Positions 1 to 5,903 of a DNA stretch of 13,577 nt are shown here, piece after piece. The DNA is from an uncultured Dorea sp. (GTDB taxonomy: Bacteria; Bacillota; Clostridia; Lachnospirales; Lachnospiraceae). The stretch's first letter is position 1, and every line of letters starts with the position of its first letter. Below the pieces are notes generated by a model, which had not been told where the DNA came from, made no database searches, and saw only the letters and a list, made by a program, of their open reading frames with translations. Location: contig CAPEBR010000061.1 of the NCBI GenBank assembly GCA_948602995.1, positions 1 to 13,577 of the forward strand, read 5' to 3'. Both the position numbers and the translations under genes were made by a program.

Positions 1-87
1 TTTCAAAAGAATCTTCAGGGTTGTTGTCTATTGTTTAGTTGTCAAGGTGCTTTTTGCTTTTTTGCTGTCCCTCAGTGGGTCAGCTCG
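1..87 (-). other. Presumed rRNA operon leader, cut by the window edge
   Basis: Reading leftward from the promoter at 91-119 there is no coding frame. There is a stretch (31-51) that reads on the minus strand AGCACCTTGACAACTAAACA, which resembles the boxA-like antitermination sequence of Firmicutes rRNA leaders and spacers (CTTTGAAAACT type). With the very strong promoter behind it, this suggests that a 16S rRNA gene starts just beyond position 1. The rRNA gene itself is not in the window, so this is inference. The alternative is a leader of another stable RNA. Confidence 0.45.
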
Positions 88-90
88 ATT

Positions 91-119
91 ATAATATCAT
101 TTGTCGAATCAGTTGTCAA
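91..119 (-). promoter_or_regulatory. Strong sigma-A-type promoter, probably of an rRNA operon
   Basis: On the minus strand a perfect -35 TTGACA (119 to 114) is followed by a 17-base spacer and a -10 TATTAT (96 to 91). A second possible -10, TATAAT (93 to 88), lies at a poorer 20-base spacing. Immediately upstream (about 120-165) the minus strand carries phased A-tracts separated by single T or G bases, as in the UP elements of rRNA promoters. There is no protein gene downstream within the window, which fits a stable-RNA promoter. Confidence 0.65.
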
Positions 120-179
120 TACCTTTTTTCAATTTTTTTTATTTTTTTGAATCCCGGTTTTTTATACCTTTTCAACAAA

Positions 180-269
180 CGGAGAAGGAGGGATTTGAAC
201 CCTCGCGCCGCTATTAACGACCTACTCCCTTTCCAGGGGAGCCCCTTCGGCCAGCTTGGGTACTTCTCC
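180..269 (-). tRNA. tRNA-Ser (anticodon GGA)
   Basis: The minus strand folds as a class II tRNA. The acceptor arm GGAGAAG pairs with CTTCTCC and the discriminator base is G. The anticodon stem CTCCC/GGGAG closes the loop CTGGAAA with anticodon GGA. There is a long variable arm typical of serine tRNAs, and the T-arm is GAGGG-TTCAAAT-CCCTC. The 3' CCA is not encoded (TTT follows the discriminator), so maturation needs 3' trimming, for example by RNase Z, and CCA addition. No terminator is visible between this tRNA and the promoter at 91-119, so its transcript may run on into the presumed rRNA operon. Confidence 0.96.
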
Positions 270-301
270 AAAACTGCTCGTCTATCTCAAGCCCGACTAA
301 T

Positions 302-330
302 ACTATACAACAAGTAACGACAATTGTCTA
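302..330 (-). promoter_or_regulatory. Promoter of tRNA-Ser(GGA)
   Basis: On the minus strand, -35 TAGACA (330 to 325) and -10 TATAGT (307 to 302) each match the consensus at five of six positions and are exactly 17 bases apart. Transcription would start near 295, about 25 bases before the tRNA. A-tracts at about 335-360 just upstream could act as an UP element. Confidence 0.7.
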
Positions 331-370
331 GCCCTAATTTTATTTTTTTTCATTTTTTTCCACCTGCAGT

Positions 371-494
371 GTTACTGTGACCAGTAACATTCGCAAATTC
401 ATCTGAAATTCGCTCCGCGAATGGAATTTGCTCACTCCCGAATCACTTTCTTACGGTCTGTGCAGTAAATGCACAGACCTGTGTGAACAGTAAC
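371..494 (-). repeat. Multi-hairpin palindromic repeat, copy 1
   Basis: This 124-bp element matches the element at 9964-10096 in inverted orientation; over about 113 aligned bases I count eight differences, plus a 9-base indel near one end. It contains several exact stems: GTTACTG/CAGTAAC (371-377 with 382-388), GCAAATTC/GAATTTGC (393-400 with 424-431) enclosing ATTCGC/GCGAAT (408-413 with 417-422), and GGTCTGTGCA/TGCACAGACC (455-464 with 470-479). Its outer ends read GTTACTGTG and GTGAACAGTAAC. It fills the space between the tRNA-Ser(GGA) promoter and the zinc-ribbon gene. No coding frame fits it. A MITE-like or REP-like element is the simplest reading. The orientation given is that of copy 2 taken as plus. 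Confidence 0.8.
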
Positions 495-511
495 CCTGTA
501 GTCTTACTATC

Positions 512-545
512 AACGCACATCTGGCAGAAAACATCTTTCAGACAC
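512..545. repeat. Degenerate fragment of the MITE-like element's right end
   Basis: Over 34 bases this stretch matches the right end of the 160-bp palindromic element (2842-2875) at about 28 positions, including the CGCACAT, TGGCAGAAA and TTTCA blocks. Only one end is present, so it looks like a decayed remnant. The rest of 495-628 shows no gene. Confidence 0.45.
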
Positions 546-568
546 TCTCCGGCAAACGCCGGGGAGTG
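543..568 (-). terminator. GC-rich stem-loop downstream of the zinc-ribbon gene
   Basis: An 11-bp stem (543-553 with 558-568, one G-T pair) closes an AAAC loop about 60 bases beyond the stop codon of the gene ending at 629. No uninterrupted T-run follows on the minus strand; only a TTTT appears about 12 bases later. It could serve as a weak terminator or a 3'-end stabilising hairpin. Confidence 0.35.
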
Positions 569-628
569 CGCAGCACAGGCTTTCCAGATGGATAAATATC
601 CGCCAGGCCGGCAGCCCCCAGGAATGAA

Positions 629-1924
629 CTACCTAAAGTTCCGTATTCTTACCGTAGTCACAATTCTGCTCTCTGCGTCTATCTCAATCTCACATTTTGA
701 AGGGTACTCTTCTTCATCCCCATGCCATGTATATGTGTGTATATTGTCTCCTTCATACACATCATCCGTTTTTCCGTATTTGTCTAATACTTCATCCTGA
801 GGTGTACCAATCCTTATTCCGCCAGGAAGGATCACTGTAATCCCCCTGCCTTCTTCTGCCACGCTGTAGTCCATTGCCGTAATGCTGCCTACAAGACATT
901 TTTCAGCCGGCGTCCTGTCATCTGACATATTAACCAGATCCACTATGATATAATTATCGTCCTCATCTTCAAAATATGCCGCCACATGATCCTGCGCATT
1001 TATAACAAAATCATCCGGCATCTCATCTTCATCCATTTCCAGACCTGCTGCTTCAAGCTCCTCAATCCTGCAGGGAAGCGTCACAACCTTCTCATTAATC
1101 TGCACGGTATAAGTCTCCCATGTATCCCCCAGCTCTCTTTTTGCTTCTGCAGGCGCAGCAGCAGTCTCGTCCTTCTGCTCCTCCTTGATACTGTCTTGTT
1201 TTCCGGCATCATCTCCCGATTCCCCGCCTGCCGGCTTTTGCAGCTCTGTCTCAAAAGGCGGCAGGTTCTCCACAACCCCGCTTCCTTCCGCTCCTCTGTA
1301 TTCCCGTACTCCTATTACAAAGGCGGCAATATAGATTACCATAACAACCAGCCCCCCTGCAGCCCCTATAATTGAAAACAGCCTTGCCTTATCCGCCGCG
1401 TCGTGTGCACCGGCATAATCTCCTCTTCTCTGATACGTATTGATTTTCCCCGCATATATAATAGCCGCTACGCCAAGAGGAAGACAGCACAGCAGTGTTG
1501 TAATAATTGCAAATATCATGTATGGCGTCCCGTTAATCCCTCCCCCAGGCTCTCCCTGGTTTCCAGGCTCCTGCGCACCGTACCGGTAATGATTCGGATT
1601 CCCGTCCGACGGTTGGGGAGAGCCGTACTGATACCGTCCGGAATCCGGCTGTCTGGGTTCCGGAGCGCCATACTGGTACTTTTCCGAATCCCGCTGTCCC
1701 TTCCCGGGTATAACCGGTTCAGGGTTTGCAAAATCCGTTCCTCTCTGCCCAGGATTGTTTGATTCAAGGTTTGCAGATTCCGGCTGCCTCTGTTCAGATG
1801 CCCCGGGTTCTTGGTTTACGTCATCCGCAGGAAGCTCTGTCTCTTCGATCTCTGCCGGAGTTTGGCATCTGGGGCAGACCATGGCTCCTTCTGGAAGCTC
1901 TTCTCCACAAAATCTACACTTCAT
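629..1924 (-). CDS. Zinc-ribbon, CD225/dispanin-family membrane protein
   Basis: The 431-residue protein starts with a zinc ribbon (C3-C6...C17-C20), followed by a disordered Pro/Glu/Asn-rich linker. Within the linker, about residues 83-120, are three tandem ~16-residue units of the form YxYGxxxP. A hydrophobic pair at about 134-158 and 184-206, with the basic loop KINTYQRRGDY between them, has the layout of the CD225/dispanin family. An acidic linker leads to a C-terminal domain (about 265-431) with cysteines 285, 343 and 411, likely extracytoplasmic. The start is supported by GAGGAGG about seven bases upstream. That ribosome binding site abuts the stop codon of the DUF2752 gene, so the two are probably one transcript. 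The function is unknown; a membrane sensor or envelope role is a guess. Confidence 0.85.
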   Translation of the reverse strand: MKCRFCGEELPEGAMVCPRCQTPAEIEETELPADDVNQEPGASEQRQPESANLESNNPGQRGTDFANPEPVIPGKGQRDSEKYQYGAPEPRQPDSGRYQYGSPQPSDGNPNHYRYGAQEPGNQGEPGGGINGTPYMIFAIITTLLCCLPLGVAAIIYAGKINTYQRRGDYAGAHDAADKARLFSIIGAAGGLVVMVIYIAAFVIGVREYRGAEGSGVVENLPPFETELQKPAGGESGDDAGKQDSIKEEQKDETAAAPAEAKRELGDTWETYTVQINEKVVTLPCRIEELEAAGLEMDEDEMPDDFVINAQDHVAAYFEDEDDNYIIVDLVNMSDDRTPAEKCLVGSITAMDYSVAEEGRGITVILPGGIRIGTPQDEVLDKYGKTDDVYEGDNIHTYTWHGDEEEYPSKCEIEIDAESRIVTTVRIRNFR

Positions 1925-1940
1925 TACTTATTTCCTCCTC

Positions 1941-2402
1941 TCACAGCACCCTTGCCGGTGCCAGCAATGTAAACGGATAGTTATCTATATTTCGGATCAC
2001 ACCATATAAAACTACAATCAGTAACACTGTATATATAATCCACACCGGAATTCTGCGGCTGATTGTCTCCCTTCCGTAAATCACCCATTGAATCATACAG
2101 ATTCCTGCATACAGCATGAACCATGGAAGCAGCAGACACAATAGAGGATTATAACGAAAGGCCTGATAAAGTCTGCCGTGAAGAATCGAATAGCAGGCCC
2201 TCCCCGAACCGCAGCCAGGACAATAAAGCCCACTCAGTCTGTAAACGAGGCATACAAGCCACTGCTTCTCTTCAGGACTATGATAATACAAAAAAAGACT
2301 CCCAACAAGAGACATCAATAAAATACACACAAAGATCACAATTCTTATTTTCTTCTTTACGAGACCGTTATGATCCAAAAAATAGCTTTTATATTTTTTC
2401 AT
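1941..2402 (-). CDS. DUF2752 family membrane protein
   Basis: The 153-residue protein carries the DUF2752 signature CPGCGSGRAC at 61-70, with three likely membrane segments at about 20-40, 86-108 and 120-137. The CPxCG motif faces the boundary of the first loop and may bind metal. The family has no established function. The start ATG follows AAGGAGAGG at good spacing. The gene lies 40 bases after the terminator of tRNA-Ser(UGA) and 16 bases ahead of the zinc-ribbon/CD225 gene. The adjacency of two cysteine-bearing membrane proteins suggests a shared role, but nothing in the sequence tells which. Confidence 0.88.
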   Translation of the reverse strand: MKKYKSYFLDHNGLVKKKIRIVIFVCILLMSLVGSLFLYYHSPEEKQWLVCLVYRLSGLYCPGCGSGRACYSILHGRLYQAFRYNPLLCLLLPWFMLYAGICMIQWVIYGRETISRRIPVWIIYTVLLIVVLYGVIRNIDNYPFTLLAPARVL

Positions 2403-2432
2403 CGCCTCTCCTTTTCCAAGTCTTGCAGGCGC

Positions 2433-2441
2433 AGTATAACA
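2433..2441 (-). promoter_or_regulatory. Possible extended -10 promoter of the DUF2752 gene
   Basis: The minus strand reads TGT-TATACT here, an extended -10 (TGn) with a five-of-six hexamer, about 30 bases before the start codon. The -35 region would fall inside the tRNA terminator hairpin (a TTTGCA lies 18 bases upstream) and is poor. Read-through from the tRNA is the alternative source of transcript. Confidence 0.4.
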
Positions 2442-2468
2442 AAAGGACTTTGCACCTGCAAAGCCCTT
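2441..2468 (-). terminator. Rho-independent terminator of tRNA-Ser(UGA)
   Basis: On the minus strand a 12-bp stem (AAGGGCTTTGCA, then TGCAAAGTCCTT, one G-U pair) with a two-base GG loop is followed by TT and GTT. It begins seven bases beyond the tRNA 3' end, which is the expected place. Confidence 0.8.
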
Positions 2469-2474
2469 CTTGAA

Positions 2475-2560
2475 CGGAGAGGGTGGGATTCGAACCCACG
2501 CGCCCTTGCGGACAAACGGTTTTCAAGACCGCCTCGTTATGACCACTTCGATACCTCTCC
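2475..2560 (-). tRNA. tRNA-Ser (anticodon UGA)
   Basis: The minus strand folds as a class II tRNA. The acceptor arm GGAGAGG pairs with CCTCTCC and the discriminator base is G. The anticodon loop CTTGAAA contains TGA. A variable arm GTCC-GCAA-GGGC is present, and the T-arm is GTGGG-TTCGAAT-CCCAC. CCA is not encoded (TTCA follows the discriminator). It has its own promoter and terminator. Confidence 0.97.
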
Positions 2561-2603
2561 ATATATATTTATAAATATTTCCACTGCATCTACAGCAAAA
2601 AGT

Positions 2604-2632
2604 ATTTTAGCACAAAAAACATTGCCCGTCAA
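2604..2632 (-). promoter_or_regulatory. Promoter of tRNA-Ser(UGA)
   Basis: On the minus strand, -35 TTGACG (2632 to 2627) and -10 TAAAAT (2609 to 2604) match the consensus at five of six positions each and are separated by exactly 17 bases. Transcription would start near 2597, giving a 37-base leader. Further A/T tracts lie upstream at about 2640-2665. Confidence 0.7.
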
Positions 2633-2673
2633 TACTAAAATGAAAATATTTATCTTTTTTTATTCAAGTTGAT

Positions 2674-2690
2674 ATTCAGTTACTATTCAC
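2674..2690 (+). repeat. Solo end of the multi-hairpin repeat
   Basis: ATTCAGTTACTATTCAC repeats the left end and flank of copy 2 (9960-9975 region) with one mismatch, but the rest of the element is absent. It sits 42 bases upstream of the tRNA-Ser(UGA) -35 box. It may be a remnant of a lost copy. Confidence 0.45.
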
Positions 2691-2715
2691 GGGTCAGGAT
2701 AGATTTTCAGCCTTA

Positions 2716-2875
2716 GAGCGTGTTTGAAAATTCATTCCTGCCACCTGCACGCCCCACTTTGCGGCTTATTTGCCCCGCATTCAGTCAGCGTAGCCCACTA
2801 CGCCTCCTTCATTTGGGGCAAATTCCCCACAATTTGTGACGCACATTTGGCAGAAAGCAATTTTCAAACACGCTC
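2716..2875. repeat. MITE-like 160-bp concentric palindrome, copy A
   Basis: The ends are a 28-bp terminal inverted repeat with three mismatches; the outer 17 bases, GAGCGTGTTTGAAAATT, are perfect. Inside it, ATTTGCCCC (2768-2776) pairs with GGGGCAAAT (2815-2823), and CGTAG (2789-2793) pairs with CTACG (2798-2802). All three pairs share the centre 2795.5, so the element is one nested fold-back. It has no coding capacity. A further copy of its right end lies directly beyond (2877-2912) and runs into ispD. It resembles a non-autonomous miniature transposable element; no flanking target duplication is obvious. Confidence 0.8.
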
Positions 2876-2876
2876 T

Positions 2877-2912
2877 GGCACATCTGTCAGAAAGCACTTT
2901 TCAAACACGCTT
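2877..2912. repeat. Tandem extra right end of the MITE-like element, overlapping ispD
   Basis: The stretch repeats the last ~35 bases of copy A (CACAT, TGTCAGAAAGCA, TTTTCAAACACGCTTTGG) with a few changes, in the same orientation. Its outer part coincides with the last codons of ispD, whose stop codon is at 2887-2889. It suggests insertion, duplication or recombination at the 3' end of ispD. Confidence 0.7.
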
Positions 2913-3588
2913 TGGCAATCTTCATATCCTCCGGTGTTGTAATTTTTATATTCTGATAGCTTCCCTCAAACAGCTTTACCGGCACTCCAAGCATCTGCTC
3001 TACTGCCATGGCGTCATCAGTGACTTCAATATACTCTTCCTGCATGAGCTTTGAATATGCCTCTCTGATTAAGGGCACTTTAAAAATCTGCGGCGTCTGT
3101 ATGATCCACACATGGTTCCGTTTTGGCGTCTCTTTGATGTAATTATTTTCTCCCGCCAGCTTGACAGTGTCTTTGCTTGGCATGCCTGCGACACAGGCGC
3201 CGGATTCTTTTACGGCTGCGTAGCCACGCTGCAGCATCTCCTCGTTTATAAACGGTCTTGCTCCATCGTGAATGAATACATAGCCATCCGGCTCTGGCAG
3301 TGCCTTCAGTCCCTGCCATACAGAGTCATAGCGCTCTTTTCCGCCACAGACGACTGCGCATACCTTGCTAAATCCGTATTTCTCTATAATTTCCGTACAG
3401 ACAAATGCCTCCTGTCCTTCTCCTACAACAAGTACGATATCGTCTATCAGCGGAGAGTTTTCGAATACTGCCAGCGAATAATAGAGAACCGGACGGTCCT
3501 CCAGCTCCATATATTGCTTCTGTACTTTACTTCCCATGCGTTTTCCCTGTCCGGCGGACAGGACGATTGCCGTACAATGCTTTTTCAT
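2887..3588 (-). CDS. ispD: 2-C-methyl-D-erythritol 4-phosphate cytidylyltransferase
   Basis: IspD joins CTP and 2-C-methyl-D-erythritol 4-phosphate to give CDP-methylerythritol in the non-mevalonate isoprenoid pathway, in the cytosol. The 233-residue length is typical. The N-terminal nucleotide-binding loop SAGQGKRMG (11-19) is followed by the conserved lysines 21 and 24. Other family motifs are GGKERYDSV (82-90), HDGARPFI (107-114), the substrate segment VTDDA (189-193) and KITTPEDM (215-222). The ATG abuts the tsaD stop codon directly (TAG then ATG), with GGGAGAG inside tsaD as the ribosome binding site, so translation is coupled. The last seven residues and stop are encoded within a MITE-like repeat end. 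These residues lie beyond the conserved core, so the enzyme should be intact. Confidence 0.96.
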   Translation of the reverse strand: MKKHCTAIVLSAGQGKRMGSKVQKQYMELEDRPVLYYSLAVFENSPLIDDIVLVVGEGQEAFVCTEIIEKYGFSKVCAVVCGGKERYDSVWQGLKALPEPDGYVFIHDGARPFINEEMLQRGYAAVKESGACVAGMPSKDTVKLAGENNYIKETPKRNHVWIIQTPQIFKVPLIREAYSKLMQEEYIEVTDDAMAVEQMLGVPVKLFEGSYQNIKITTPEDMKIAKACLKSAF

Positions 3589-4626
3589 CTATCTCTCTCC
3601 CAGCTTCAGATTCGGGACTGCGTTCAGATCCCAGCCATGTCTTGTTCCATCCCGGTATTCGTAGTAAGCAGCTGCGCCGATCATAGCTGCATTATCAGTA
3701 CAGTAGACAGGCGAGGGATAATAGAGCTTTATACCCCGCTTCTCACATGCTGTCTTCATAGCTGCCCGGAGCGCGCTGTTCGATGCAACACCGCCGGCAA
3801 GGGCAAATTTATCCACATGGAATTTCTCTGCGGCGCCCATCGCATTTTCCACCAGAACATCCGTAACCGCCCTCTGAAAGGATGCGGCCACGTCTGCCTG
3901 ACAGTATTCCTCCCCCTTCATGCGGCATCCATTCAGATAATTCAGTACCGCGGATTTCACTCCGCTGAAGCTGAAGTCATAAGGCGAATCTGCCATATGT
4001 GCCCGGGGGAATGCAATTGCCTCAGGATTTCCCTGCTTTGCCGCCTGGTCAATCTTCGGTCCGCCGGGATAGCCAAGGCCGATTGCTCTTGCCACCTTAT
4101 CAAATGCTTCTCCGGCGGCATCATCCCTCGTCCTTCCTATAATGTCAAATTTTCCATAGTCCTTTACCCTCACCAGATGGGTATGTCCTCCTGAGACTAC
4201 AAGGGAGAAAAACGGCGGTTCAAGTTCCCTGTGTTCAATAAAATTTGCCGCAATATGTCCTTCAATATGATGGACTCCCACAAGAGGCTTGTTCGCCGCG
4301 TAGGCAATTGCTTTCGCCTCCGCAACGCCAACAAGAAGCGCACCTACGAGTCCCGGCCCGTAGGTAACGCCAATTACGTCAATATCATCCAGTGTGACAG
4401 AGGCCTCAAGGAGCGCCTCTTCAATCACCTGGCTGATCTTCTCTATATGCTTCCTTGATGCAATTTCCGGCACAACGCCGCCGTACAATGTATGCAGCGC
4501 AATCTGAGACGAAATGATATTGGAGAGAACATCTCTCCCGTTTTTTACGACTGCTGCAGCCGTCTCATCGCAGGAACTCTCGACTGCCAGCACCAGTACA
4601 TCGCCATTTCCGTTTTCGTTCAACAT
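3589..4626 (-). CDS. tsaD: tRNA t6A37 threonylcarbamoyltransferase subunit TsaD
   Basis: TsaD transfers the threonylcarbamoyl group from threonylcarbamoyl-AMP to A37 of ANN-decoding tRNAs, working with TsaB and TsaE. The ASKHA fold is shown by VLAVESSCDETAAAVV near the start, YGPGLVGALLVG, the metal-binding HIEGH motif (H120 and H124 from this start), VSGGHTHLV, the DDAAGEAFDKVAR segment and CTDNAAMIG with the third ligand D311. The length, 345 residues, is normal. I chose ATG at 4626 because GAGGG lies eight bases upstream; a GTG at 4632 is in frame but too close to it. A short MITE-like copy fills the gap to rnz upstream, ending about 30 bases before the start. ispD follows with no gap. Confidence 0.96.
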   Translation of the reverse strand: MLNENGNGDVLVLAVESSCDETAAAVVKNGRDVLSNIISSQIALHTLYGGVVPEIASRKHIEKISQVIEEALLEASVTLDDIDVIGVTYGPGLVGALLVGVAEAKAIAYAANKPLVGVHHIEGHIAANFIEHRELEPPFFSLVVSGGHTHLVRVKDYGKFDIIGRTRDDAAGEAFDKVARAIGLGYPGGPKIDQAAKQGNPEAIAFPRAHMADSPYDFSFSGVKSAVLNYLNGCRMKGEEYCQADVAASFQRAVTDVLVENAMGAAEKFHVDKFALAGGVASNSALRAAMKTACEKRGIKLYYPSPVYCTDNAAMIGAAAYYEYRDGTRHGWDLNAVPNLKLGER

Positions 4627-4657
4627 CTTCACAACCCTCTTTTTTCACAGTTCCCAA

Positions 4658-4735
4658 AGCGTGTTTGAAAATTCATTCCTACAATCTGATGCAAACTGGG
4701 ACGACATCTTGCAGAAAGCAATCTTCAAACACGCT
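4658..4735. repeat. MITE-like palindromic repeat, short copy B
   Basis: A 78-bp element has 16-bp ends AGCGTGTTTGAAAATT and its inverse with one mismatch, and the inner bases CATTCCT and GCAGAAAGC are also shared with copy A. The centre of copy A is missing. It occupies almost all of the rnz-tsaD intergenic space, and its edge lies directly against the rnz stop codon. In the transcript it would form a long hairpin without a following T-run, so it is more likely a processing or stability element than a terminator. Confidence 0.8.
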
Positions 4736-5647
4736 CTAAGACTCATCGAATACAAGCTCTGTAGTCTGGCAGTCTTTTGCGGCAACTGCACCCGGGAAAA
4801 TCTTCCGTACATCGTCCATGTATTCCTCCGGCTTCGTAAGAGACGGGCTGTAGTGCGTAAGCCACATCTCCTTTACATGAGCATCCTTCGCAATCTGCGC
4901 TGCCTCATAAAACGTCATGTGCTTATATTCCTTTGCCTTCTTCTGCTTATCCTTCTCGCCATACATTCCCTCACAGACAAACAGATCTGAGTTCTTTGCG
5001 TGATTCCGGATCGAATCCGTCGGACGGGTATCTGTACAGTATGTAAGCTTGATCCCCTTTCTCGGCGGGCCAAGCACCATATCCGGCCGGTAGATCTGGC
5101 CTTCCGCCTCCACCTGCTCCCCCTTTTGCAGAAGCCCCCAGTATTTCTGGGGAATCTGCGCAGCGTTCGCACGCTCCACATCAAATCTTCCTGCACGGTC
5201 AATCTCAAATGTATAGCCATAACAGATCACATTATGATTCACCCGGAATGCTCTCAGTCTGTAGCCATTCATCTCCAGAGTGCGCTCCGGCTCATTAATC
5301 TCAATATATCTGATAGAAAAAGGCAGCTCCGGCGCTATGACACGCAGTGCATTTACCACACGTTCAAGCCCCTTCGGGCCAACCAGAGTCAGCGGCTCCG
5401 TACGGTCTGCGTTTCCCATAGTCAGAAGAAGCCCCGGGAGACCACTGATGTGGTCTCCGTGGTAATGAGTAAAGCAGATGACGTCAATCGGCTTAAAGCT
5501 CCATCCCTTCTCCTTAATCGCAATCTGTGTCCCCTCTCCGCAGTCAATCAGTATACTGCTCCCATTGTACCTCACCATAAGCGACGTCAGCCACCGGTAG
5601 GGCAGGGGCATCATTCCACCTGTTCCTAACAAACATACATCTAACAT
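4736..5647 (-). CDS. rnz: Ribonuclease Z
   Basis: RNase Z is the endonuclease that cuts pre-tRNAs after the discriminator base when CCA is not encoded. The 303-residue protein is a metallo-beta-lactamase of the ElaC type: GTGGMMPLPYR near the start, LIDCGEGTQ (33-41), the zinc motif HYHGDH (61-66), H138, CTDTRP with D206, and LTHYSP with H265. The segment at about 160-180 corresponds to the flexible tRNA-binding arm. The start ATG has GAGGT six bases upstream. It lies 19 bases after the small Cys-rich gene and ahead of tsaD in the same transcript. Its TAG stop is directly followed by the end of the MITE-like copy B. Both tRNAs in this window are CCA-less substrates of the expected kind. Confidence 0.96.
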   Translation of the reverse strand: MLDVCLLGTGGMMPLPYRWLTSLMVRYNGSSILIDCGEGTQIAIKEKGWSFKPIDVICFTHYHGDHISGLPGLLLTMGNADRTEPLTLVGPKGLERVVNALRVIAPELPFSIRYIEINEPERTLEMNGYRLRAFRVNHNVICYGYTFEIDRAGRFDVERANAAQIPQKYWGLLQKGEQVEAEGQIYRPDMVLGPPRKGIKLTYCTDTRPTDSIRNHAKNSDLFVCEGMYGEKDKQKKAKEYKHMTFYEAAQIAKDAHVKEMWLTHYSPSLTKPEEYMDDVRKIFPGAVAAKDCQTTELVFDES

Positions 5648-5666
5648 AATCTACCTCAATTCTTGA

Positions 5667-5903
5667 TCAGACCTGCTGAACCGTAACGCAAAAGCTTTCT
5701 ATAAGTGCATCATAGCACTCCTCGCACAGGTCAAACCGGTCCACACGGTTATCCTTGCCGGAAAAATATCCCCAGCGCTTCTCAACCTCCAGAACATCCT
5801 CCCTGGGAACCCCTCTAAGAACCGGGATCTCTTTCCCGCATTTATTACAAATAATCTTCTCTACTTCCTTTGTTTCCTTTAAGCTTGTAGTGTACTGGCG
5901 CAT
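5667..5903 (-). CDS. Small conserved-looking zinc-binding protein
   Basis: The 78-residue protein has two CxxC pairs (C19/C22 in CNKCGKEI and C60/C63 in CEECYDALI) that should bind one zinc ion, separated by a charged stretch containing WGYFSGKD. I do not recognise a named family; similar short proteins ending in CEECYD occur in clostridia from memory, without known function. The start is the ATG at 5903, which has AAGGAG seven bases upstream; the longer in-frame GTG at 5951 lacks a site. It lies 178 bases after rimI and 19 before rnz. A TATAAT at 5990-5995 on the minus strand might mark an internal promoter, but no good -35 is present. A regulatory or RNA-binding role is only a guess. Confidence 0.8.
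   Translation of the reverse strand: MRQYTTSLKETKEVEKIICNKCGKEIPVLRGVPREDVLEVEKRWGYFSGKDNRVDRFDLCEECYDALIESFCVTVQQV

Noticed and set aside
371..494. CRISPR array or riboswitch
   Set aside because: The hairpins differ in sequence and are not regularly spaced direct repeats, so it is not CRISPR. The element lies behind a stop codon or between divergent genes and does not match a riboswitch class that I know.
3112..4194. A 360-residue open frame on the plus strand
   Set aside because: It lies antisense to ispD and tsaD, both with full family motifs, and its translation shows no recognisable domain and has Cys/His/Arg-rich shadow composition.
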